DNA of 64,000 nt from a bacterium (GTDB lineage Bacteria > UBA10199 > JACPAL01 > GCA-016699445). Position 1 is the first letter of the stretch, and the number at the start of each line of letters is the position of its first letter. A program made the position numbers and the translations under genes. The notes beneath the pieces are model-generated. The model was not told where the DNA came from and did not search any database. It saw only the letters and a list, made by a program, of their open reading frames with translations. The stretch is from assembly GCA_035454885.1 (NCBI GenBank), contig DATIGE010000014.1:1-64000 (forward strand). The letters are read 5' to 3'. Of the stretch, positions 58,246 to 64,000 are shown in pieces.

Positions 58246-59781
58246 CTAGTCGAAGACTTCCTCGAAAACCGCCTGCCAATTGCCCGGTTCGTAGTCGCGC
58301 TCGAAAATGGAGTCGGGCGTCCCGTCCGCGTCGGTGTCGGAAAACGTCCGGACCGGGTAACCGGAGGCGTCGAATTCCGTCGAAGACGTCTGATCGATCG
58401 TGCCGTCGTTGTCCTTGTCCTCTTCCCAGCCGGTTTCGTTCCCCAGCTCGTCATAATGGTAGGTCGTGACGCGATTCGCGGTGCCGTCCGCGTCCGAGTC
58501 GAATTCCCCCCGGATCCGCCGACCCTCGGCGTCGAAGAAGGACAGGGAAATGAAATTGGGAACGCTGTCCGCGCCCAAATCGGTTTCCGAGCGGATGCGG
58601 TTGTTGTTTTCATCGAACGTGGTGACGCTGATGATATCCACCGTGCCATCGTTGTTGGTGTCGCTTTCGTCCCGGATGTCGTTGTGATGGGCGTCGAAAA
58701 ACGAATCGAACGATCCGTCGATGACGCCGTCCCCGTCCACGTCCACCGTGCGGCGGATCGGGTCGTTGTTCGCGTCGAACGTATATTCCTCCACCCGATC
58801 GATCGCACCGTCCCCGTCCTCGTCTCGGACGTCTCGGACCCTGTTCCCCAAAGCGTCGAACTCATGCGACTCGATGAAATCGTTTACGGTGTCGCCGTCC
58901 GTATCGGCCTCCTCGAGGATGAGCCTTCCAAACCCGTCATAGGTATTGTCGAAGGTCTGGTCGGTCACGCCGTCGCCGTCGGAGTCGGTGTCGCCGTGGA
59001 TCAGCCGGTTTCGCCCGTCATAAGTGTACAGGGTCACGCGGTCGATCGTCCCGTCGCCGTCCGTATCGGACTCCGTTCGCTCCCTAAGCCCCGCGGCATT
59101 GTAGAAGGTTTGTGAAGTTTGATCGAAGACTCCATTAGCGTCGGCGTCGAAGCGCGAGGCCGAGACGCGGAAGATCTCGGGCGTGAGGCCCAGGGCGGTG
59201 TACAGGTGATCGAGGGCCTCGGGGTAGCTCCGTTCAAACGGGCCCGCCGTGAACAGCCCGGCGTCGGAGCCATCCCGGATCAACCCTCGGAAGGCCGCGT
59301 TACGCGGAAAAGTAAAAACGTCTTCGTCGAACGGGATCTCGAGTCCGGACGCCAGGTCCGACAACCCCTCGGGCACGGCGATGCCGTTCGACGGGTCCTG
59401 ATCCTGGTCGATGTTTTGGAGGAACAAGGCCCGGTTGGCGGCTTCGATAAAGGGATGGGGGATCCGGTCGCCGATGGCATTCACGATCGCCCGGAGCTCG
59501 CGTGCGTCCGTTACGGGCGCGGCGCCCGGGACCAGGTTGAACGGACTGACGACGGCCTGGCCCGCGGTTTCTCCCAGGTCGATGTCGCCCAGAAAGAACC
59601 GGACGGTCTCCTCCGGCTGGAAGAGGAAGGCCCCGTCCGCTCCGGTGACGCCCGCCTCGGTTTCTGTTTCATAAGAAACGCCCTGGACGGGCGCGTCGAC
59701 CAGCGTTCCGGTCTGCGTCTTGTTCCCGCAGCCGAGGCCCGAGAGCAAAAGAGGGATGGCGAAGAGGATGGCTTTTTTCAT
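58246..59781 (-). CDS. Lipoprotein with about eleven Asp-rich tandem repeats
   Basis: A 511-residue lipoprotein: signal peptide with lipobox LLSGLGC (Cys18). An N-terminal domain (20-205) contains GTLVDAPVQGVSYET and PSNGIAVP-type motifs. From about 215 to the end, repeats of 26-27 residues follow, each with an Asp cluster plus aromatic strand, for example DTDGDGTIDRVTLYTYDGRN. The Asp clusters resemble thrombospondin type 3/dockerin-type Ca2+ loops; the rest recalls RHS/YD-type strands. Likely a Ca2+-binding surface protein. Confidence 0.82.
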   Translation of the reverse strand: MKKAILFAIPLLLSGLGCGNKTQTGTLVDAPVQGVSYETETEAGVTGADGAFLFQPEETVRFFLGDIDLGETAGQAVVSPFNLVPGAAPVTDARELRAIVNAIGDRIPHPFIEAANRALFLQNIDQDQDPSNGIAVPEGLSDLASGLEIPFDEDVFTFPRNAAFRGLIRDGSDAGLFTAGPFERSYPEALDHLYTALGLTPEIFRVSASRFDADANGVFDQTSQTFYNAAGLRERTESDTDGDGTIDRVTLYTYDGRNRLIHGDTDSDGDGVTDQTFDNTYDGFGRLILEEADTDGDTVNDFIESHEFDALGNRVRDVRDEDGDGAIDRVEEYTFDANNDPIRRTVDVDGDGVIDGSFDSFFDAHHNDIRDESDTNNDGTVDIISVTTFDENNNRIRSETDLGADSVPNFISLSFFDAEGRRIRGEFDSDADGTANRVTTYHYDELGNETGWEEDKDNDGTIDQTSSTEFDASGYPVRTFSDTDADGTPDSIFERDYEPGNWQAVFEEVFD

Positions 59782-59905
59782 GATGGTCCTCCACTCGGGC
59801 TTCAGTTTAGTTCCTCTTCGGGAGATATCAAGGCGGGAGCGTGCCGGGAAGGAGATTCCGTATTCAGGAGGTGACAGGGATTTTGGTCAATCGGGCGTCG
59901 CGGAT

Positions 59906-60370
59906 CTAATTCTTAAACTCCGGCGGGAGGTCGCGCAGAACGATGTGCGGAATCTCTTCGTCTGCGAGCTCTTCGATTTCCTCGGGAGTGGCCTCGCCGT
60001 AAATATTCTTTTGAGGGATCTCGCCATCCCGCATCTTGCGGGCCAGGGAGGCGAAGTCCTTGCCCACGTTTTCGAAATGCGTCTTGACGTAATGTCTCAG
60101 GGCCTTGAGGACGGTAATGCCGTCGATCTCACCGGTCGCCAAAATCTCCGTGGGCAGGGCCTGGCCGTCCGCTTCCGGGGCGGGAATCACCCGCGGCAGA
60201 CACTCCGGCGTTTCGGCCGGGCCGCCCGCGTTCACCTTGGAGACGTGTTCATCCCCGCAAAACTGACAGGTCACCAGGCCCCGGACCTTCTGGGCGTCAA
60301 AGGCCTCGGGCGCGGGAAACCACCCCTCGAACTGATGCCCGTGACCGCAGACAAGTTCGTAAACCACCAT
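59906..60370 (-). CDS. DUF1178 family protein
   Basis: A 154-residue protein starting MVVYELVCGHGHQFEGWF, followed by CQFCGDEHVSKVNAG, a four-Cys zinc-ribbon pattern. The C-terminal half has HYVKTHFENVGKDFASLARKMRDGEIPQKNIYGEATPEEIEELADEEI, the diagnostic DUF1178 block. Function is unknown. The earlier in-frame start at 60430 is not preferred. Confidence 0.9.
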   Translation of the reverse strand: MVVYELVCGHGHQFEGWFPAPEAFDAQKVRGLVTCQFCGDEHVSKVNAGGPAETPECLPRVIPAPEADGQALPTEILATGEIDGITVLKALRHYVKTHFENVGKDFASLARKMRDGEIPQKNIYGEATPEEIEELADEEIPHIVLRDLPPEFKN

Positions 60371-60511
60371 AACATTAAAATAAGTCCGATCTTGGAGTTG
60401 TCCAGGGGGCAAAAAGCTTAAGGATTTCAACCATAAACGGTGTCGAGTCTCAGAATGCCGTCTTGACTTTGGGCTAGGGACCTACGACTTTGGTCTCCAC
60501 CCGAGGAGAGC

Positions 60512-60859
60512 ATGTCACAAGAAACCGAAAAACAGACACTCGAATCCCTTCGAGGCCACTCGCAGCCTGTGGATCGCTTGGCCGAATATCAAGCGGGCTC
60601 CATCGTCAGTACCCGCATCATTCAAAAAAAGGCCGGGAACGTCACCGCTTTCGCCTTTGACCAAGGGCAGGAGCTCAGCGAACACACGGCCCCTTTCGAC
60701 GCCCTCGTGACCCTTGTGGATGGCGAGGCGAACATCATGGTCGGCGGTTCCTGGAACAAGATGAGATCCGGGGAAGCCATCCTATTGCCGGCCAATGTCC
60801 CGCACGCCGTGAAGGCCGTCACCCGGTTTAAGATGCTGCTGACCATGATCCGCTCATAG
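60512..60859 (+). CDS. Single-domain cupin protein
   Basis: A 115-residue cupin: QGQELSEHTAPFDALVTLVDGEANIMVGG gives motif 1 (His and Glu) and GEAILLPANVPHAVKAVTRFKMLLTMI motif 2. GAGGAG lies about 5 nt before the ATG. Small cupins bind a metal and a small ligand; the specific role is unknown. Stand-alone gene. Confidence 0.88.
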   Translation: MSQETEKQTLESLRGHSQPVDRLAEYQAGSIVSTRIIQKKAGNVTAFAFDQGQELSEHTAPFDALVTLVDGEANIMVGGSWNKMRSGEAILLPANVPHAVKAVTRFKMLLTMIRS

Positions 60860-60893
60860 GCACAGTTCTCGGTTCGAGGGGATCTCTTTTCGA

Positions 60894-61349
60894 TCACAGC
60901 CCGATATCCTCGTTCCAAAGTTGGGGCTGCGCGCGGATGAAGTCCTGCATCATGCGGACGGCCTCCTCGCTCCCCAGATTCACGAGCTCGACGCCGCGAC
61001 GGGTCAGCGTCTCCTCGGCCCCGGTGAAACTTCGGTTTTCCGCCATCACCACGCGCGGAATCTTGTAGAGCAGGATCGCGCCCGCGCACATGTCGCAGGG
61101 CGACAGCGTCGTGTAGAGCGTCGCGCGCCGGTAATCCGCGGCCTTCAGACGGCCCGCATTCTGGAGACAGTCCGTTTCTCCGTGCAGGATGGGATTATGG
61201 CTCTGCACGCGCCGGTTGCGCCCGCGTCCCCTCACCTGTCCATCGATGACCAAGACGCTTCCGATGGGGATCCCTCCCTCGCGAAGCCCGATGCGGGCCT
61301 CCTCCAGGGCTATTCGCATGAAACGCTCGTCGTCAGGGAGTACCGGCAT
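60894..61349 (-). CDS. Cytosine deaminase, yeast Fcy1-type
   Basis: A 151-residue zinc deaminase. The first zinc ligand and catalytic Glu are in LHGETDCLQNAGRL; the second motif is TTLSPCDMCAGAILLYKIPRVV. The C-terminal stretch QPQLWNEDIGL mirrors the WFEDIG end of yeast cytosine deaminase. Yeast Fcy1 makes uracil from cytosine. Most bacterial cytosine deaminases (CodA) belong to the unrelated amidohydrolase family. It is convergent with the cupin gene. Confidence 0.85.
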   Translation of the reverse strand: MPVLPDDERFMRIALEEARIGLREGGIPIGSVLVIDGQVRGRGRNRRVQSHNPILHGETDCLQNAGRLKAADYRRATLYTTLSPCDMCAGAILLYKIPRVVMAENRSFTGAEETLTRRGVELVNLGSEEAVRMMQDFIRAQPQLWNEDIGL

Positions 61350-61410
61350 AGTCCCCTCTATTGTAGGACCTCCTCATTTTTGTCGAACACTATTCATTTC
61401 AAAGGCGTAA

Positions 61411-61429
61411 AATCACCTTCGAGGTGATT
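61411..61429 (+). promoter_or_regulatory. Hairpin masking the ribosome site of the 98-residue gene
   Basis: AATCACCT-TCG-AGGTGATT is a perfect 8-bp stem with a three-base loop, ending 3 nt before the ATG at 61433. The Shine-Dalgarno GAGGTG is inside the stem, so translation may depend on melting or a ligand. Inference from pairing alone. Confidence 0.5.
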
Positions 61430-61432
61430 CCC

Positions 61433-61729
61433 ATGAACGGCCGGATTTTCGTCCTGTGCGCTTTGGTCTTGGGTCTCCTGGGCCTTTTTTTCGCGGCGAC
61501 GGCGATGGAGGCGCGTGAGACTCGGGAGGACACCGTGGAGGCGGAGAGAACGCTCGTCTATGATTACAAGAGCGGGACTTTCGTTCACGCGCACCGCCAT
61601 CGCCCCTCTCAGTACCGGCTCGGGACGCTCAAGATGGACGTCGGCTACGATGAGCAGATCTATCGGGCCAAAGACGCGTGGCCCTATGGCGTGACCCGAT
61701 TCCTCTTCAAACGGCCGCTCGACCAGTAG
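61433..61729 (+). CDS. Small exported or membrane-anchored protein, 98 aa
   Basis: An N-terminal hydrophobic segment (MNGRIFVLCALVLGLLGLFFAATAME) acts as signal or anchor, followed by a charged ~70-residue domain containing ERTLVYDYKSGTFVHAHRHRPSQYRLGTL, with several His. I recognise no family. The ribosome site lies in a hairpin. The 3' end overlaps the convergent phosphatase-type gene by 23 nt. Confidence 0.65.
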   Translation: MNGRIFVLCALVLGLLGLFFAATAMEARETREDTVEAERTLVYDYKSGTFVHAHRHRPSQYRLGTLKMDVGYDEQIYRAKDAWPYGVTRFLFKRPLDQ

Positions 61730-62816
61730 GCGCGGCGCGGTCGGTCGACGATGGGCCGGAGACGATGAGTGATGACCCGAATCGAACCAAGACCGGGCTA
61801 TGGTCGGAGAGGCCGCTGAAATCATCTTCCAGGACGCCGCTCCCCAAGACCCGAAGGCCACGGGCGAAGATATAGTCGAGACGCAGGTCCTCCCCCACGA
61901 ACGGGTGCGACTCCCCGAGGAGCGTCCGTTCGAACGGGTTTCCGACCCGATACGTGTAGCCGGGGTTCTCCCGGCGATCGGGATAAACGGTGCGGAAGCA
62001 GTCGAAGCCCCCCGCCTGCAACATCCCCGCCGCCATTTCCCGGTAGGAATCCGGCCATCCCTCGGGGACGTTCATGTCCCCCAGGACGACCGCCTTCCCC
62101 GCTTCCCTCATGAGACCCTGAATCCGGCCGAGCTGCAGCCTCCTGGCCGACCGGGCATGGGGCGTCTCCCCCTCCTGAAGATGGGTGAGAAGGACCGTGA
62201 TGGGATCGGTTTGGGGCGGCTGGACGGTCACCTTCAAAGTCCCCTTGTCGGCAAACCGCTCCAGGTCGGCGCGTTCCGGATGAGGGACGAACGAATGCTC
62301 CAAGACCGGAGACTTGCTGAAAAAAAGGAGTCCCGCCCCCCAGAGAAACTGTTGCTCGGCGGCCTCATGAAGAAAGCGAAGGACCGCGTCCTCGCTGATG
62401 AACCTTTTGAGGAGCCGGGTCGGCAGGCCATCCCGCGAATAATGGGAGAGCGTAAAGCCGTCGACCACCTTTTGGATATTCCGGGCGTACAAATCCCCGA
62501 ATCGCGGCCAGAGACGCCGAACGGTCCGAATCGACTGCTCGACTCCGTCAAAGGTAGAGCTCCGGACGTGGTAGGGATAGTCATCCCGCAGGCGTTCGAT
62601 GAGGCGGTCTTGCATCTCGGGGCAAAAGACCTCCTGAAGGCCGATCAGGTCGGGCCCCGTCGTGATAAGGCGATCGGCGATCCGATCGACCCGCTGATGG
62701 TCCTCGCAATAGAGGCGCGTCGCCTCCCCGTTGACCAGGCCGGTCCCGCCCCAGAGACGGGCGTTGTAGGTCAATGCGGTGAAGGAGGCGAAGGAGGTGT
62801 GCGTGATGGCCGTCAC
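61707..62816 (-). CDS. Endonuclease/exonuclease/phosphatase family protein
   Basis: A 369-residue DNase I-like protein starting at GTG. The EEP landmarks appear in order: LTYNARLWGG, LIGLQEVFCPEM (Glu), VLLTHLQEGE, VVLGDMNVPEGW (Asp-x-Asn), RLDYIFA and GLSDHSPVLV (Asp-His). Members cleave nucleic acids or phosphodiesters of lipids/inositol. No signal peptide, so cytoplasmic. Target unknown. Confidence 0.88.
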   Translation of the reverse strand: MTAITHTSFASFTALTYNARLWGGTGLVNGEATRLYCEDHQRVDRIADRLITTGPDLIGLQEVFCPEMQDRLIERLRDDYPYHVRSSTFDGVEQSIRTVRRLWPRFGDLYARNIQKVVDGFTLSHYSRDGLPTRLLKRFISEDAVLRFLHEAAEQQFLWGAGLLFFSKSPVLEHSFVPHPERADLERFADKGTLKVTVQPPQTDPITVLLTHLQEGETPHARSARRLQLGRIQGLMREAGKAVVLGDMNVPEGWPDSYREMAAGMLQAGGFDCFRTVYPDRRENPGYTYRVGNPFERTLLGESHPFVGEDLRLDYIFARGLRVLGSGVLEDDFSGLSDHSPVLVRFGSSLIVSGPSSTDRAAPTGRAAV

Positions 62817-62862
62817 GGGCGCATCATCGATCCCTGCCCCATAAGGTTGCGGGATTACCCGA

Positions 62863-63423
62863 TCATCTCTTACGCACCCGAGTGAAAACCATCGTCGTCG
62901 GCGGTTGTTTCTCCGCGTCCTTGCCCCGGCCCTGGCAGGTGGATTCGAAATGGTCCTTGTCCGTGAAATGAAGCGTGATCCCGCCCATGCTCGGGTCGTC
63001 CTTGGATTTCAACCCCTCGACCTTCGCCACGTCCATCGTGAGGGTGTCGCCCTCGCTCTTGACGAGCTTGAGCGTCGGCCGGTTGCGCATCATGCAGTAA
63101 TGGGTCATCGCCAGGCGGCCCTGATCGTCGTCGTAATATACGGAGATCATCTCCTGAGGCGTCCCGGGAAAGATGCGCTCGAGGACGGCGCTGCCGCCGG
63201 CGGTCACCTCGTACTCGGTGTAGACCTTCTCGTCGGGCTTGCCGAACATGGAGGTCGTCGAGGACCAGCGGCCTTCCAGGGCCTTGATGCGATTCAGCTC
63301 CGCGGAGCTGTTGTCCGGAGGCGGCGCCGGGGCCTTTTCGTCGGCGCGAACCATGGGGGCCAAGGCCATCGCAAACGCCGTCATGAACATCGCGGCCCGC
63401 AGGACTTTGAAGATTGGTTTCAT
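62863..63423 (-). CDS. Exported DUF1579-like protein
   Basis: A 186-residue protein with a signal peptide (VLRAAMFMTAFAMALAPMVRA), then an all-beta domain starting ALEGRWSSTTSMFGKPDEKVYTEYEVTAGGSAVLERIF. The lipocalin-like pattern (GxW, then strands ending TTMVFTRVRKR) resembles DUF1579/heme- or ligand-binding proteins. Function unknown. It lies before the OmpA-family gene on the same strand. Confidence 0.75.
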   Translation of the reverse strand: MKPIFKVLRAAMFMTAFAMALAPMVRADEKAPAPPPDNSSAELNRIKALEGRWSSTTSMFGKPDEKVYTEYEVTAGGSAVLERIFPGTPQEMISVYYDDDQGRLAMTHYCMMRNRPTLKLVKSEGDTLTMDVAKVEGLKSKDDPSMGGITLHFTDKDHFESTCQGRGKDAEKQPPTTMVFTRVRKR

Positions 63424-63494
63424 AAGTTCTCCCTTCTAAACTTCCTGCCTTATTTTTTCAAGGGGTTGGGCGCGTCCCGGGCGCGCGGTCTTCT

Positions 63495-64000
63495 CTATTT
63501 CTTCGCCAGCTCGACCCGCCGGTTGAGGGCGCGACCCTGGGGCGTGGCGTTGTCGGCGACCGGCTGCGTCTTGCCGTAACCCGCCGCCGTCAGACGTCCG
63601 GCCGCGACGCCCTTGGCGGTGAGCCAGGCCACGACCGACTGCGCCCGGCGCTTCGACAGATCCTGATTGTAGGCGTCGTTCCCCACCGAATCCGTGTGGC
63701 CGCTGATCTCCAGATTGAGGGCGGGTTGCGCCTGCATGAGGCCGAGCACTTCGTTGAGCGTCGGATCGGACTCCGCCCGGATCCTGTCGGAGGCGGTGTC
63801 GAAGAGGACGCCGTAAATGATGGCCCTGCCCGTCTGGGCGATGTTCGTCGCGATTGCGCTCGGTTCCTGGGCGGCGGCTCCGGGGGCGGCGGAGGCCGTC
63901 CTGCATTGGGACTTTCCGCCGTCCTTGGGACGATCGCCGAACCAGCTCCCCGCAAGGCTGCCGTGTTCATACCAAAACCCGTTCAAGAAATCGCCCCGGG
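63495..64000 (-). CDS. OmpA-family peptidoglycan-binding protein, C-terminal part
   Basis: The frame runs off the window edge at 64000, so the N-terminus is missing. The visible ~168 residues include a linker and a complete OmpA-like domain: IIYGVLFDTASDRIRAESDPTLNEV, NLEISGHTDSVGNDAYNQDLSKRRAQSVVAWL with the peptidoglycan-binding Asp and Arg, and LTAAGYGKTQPVADN. It anchors an envelope protein to murein. The apparent start codon at 63986 is an artefact of the edge. Confidence 0.9.
   Translation of the reverse strand, partial: RGDFLNGFWYEHGSLAGSWFGDRPKDGGKSQCRTASAAPGAAAQEPSAIATNIAQTGRAIIYGVLFDTASDRIRAESDPTLNEVLGLMQAQPALNLEISGHTDSVGNDAYNQDLSKRRAQSVVAWLTAKGVAAGRLTAAGYGKTQPVADNATPQGRALNRRVELAKK

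Noticed and set aside
58246-59781. CRISPR-like array from the regular Asp-rich repeats
   Set aside because: The repeats are in frame, diverged and encode protein; there are no unique spacers or cas genes.

Overview
The window is a GC-rich, gene-dense stretch of a Gram-negative chromosome. It encodes outer-membrane proteins, lipoproteins, a TolC/MacAB-type exporter, SLT and OmpA-type proteins, a sigma-54 activator next to a Ser/Thr kinase, and an Ehr-type (hydrogenase-related) membrane complex. That mix suggests a deltaproteobacterial-grade lineage (Bdellovibrionota, Myxococcota or an uncultured relative). This is an inference from gene content; no marker fixes the taxon. About 75 protein genes and two tRNAs (Arg-TCT, Ser-CGA) are supported.

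Layout. 1-2.5 kb: the tail of a PIN-domain toxin in an AT-rich patch, a TetR regulator, an Nfu Fe-S scaffold and an unknown protein. 2.5-12 kb, all minus strand: a sulfur-assimilation block (aldehyde dehydrogenase, small helical protein, Rieske protein, cysE, cysK, then a promoter, a Cys-rich leader peptide with a large hairpin, an anion porin, sbp, cysT, cysW, cysA). 12-19.5 kb: Mut7-C protein, FabR facing a fatty-acid desaturase, a YhiN-type flavoprotein, and prfC-efp. 19.5-26 kb: tRNA-Arg, a tolC-macA-macB export operon, ppnP and panE. 26-35.5 kb: a lipoprotein, a GAF-sigma-54 activator, a giant kinase-ATPase-TPR protein, two small-protein genes each preceded by a -24/-12 promoter, tadA, and an ECF sigma/anti-sigma/Spy-like stress operon. 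36-46.5 kb: tRNA-Ser and a seven-gene group-4 hydrogenase-related (Ehr) operon lacking the NiFe ligands, headed by an HTH-EIIA regulator. 46.5-64 kb: ArsR, cold-shock protein with terminator, gluQ, lytic transglycosylase, DTW enzyme, an unknown redox operon, SWIB protein, a repeat lipoprotein, a yeast-type cytosine deaminase, and an OmpA-family protein cut by the window edge.

How they work together. The porin, Sbp, CysTWA, CysE and CysK form a path from sulfate uptake to cysteine. The five-cysteine leader peptide in front of the transporter suggests attenuation by cysteine supply. The kinase/activator pair and the two sigma-54 promoters flanking it suggest a dedicated signalling circuit that drives two unusual small proteins and a CsgG/LpoB-like membrane protein.

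Most striking is a 73-nt, hairpin-rich repeat found twice, in frame and translated, inside two unrelated genes (sbp and the HyfF-like subunit). It has compensatory base changes and looks like a protein-invading palindromic element. A different palindromic insertion appears to sit in panE.
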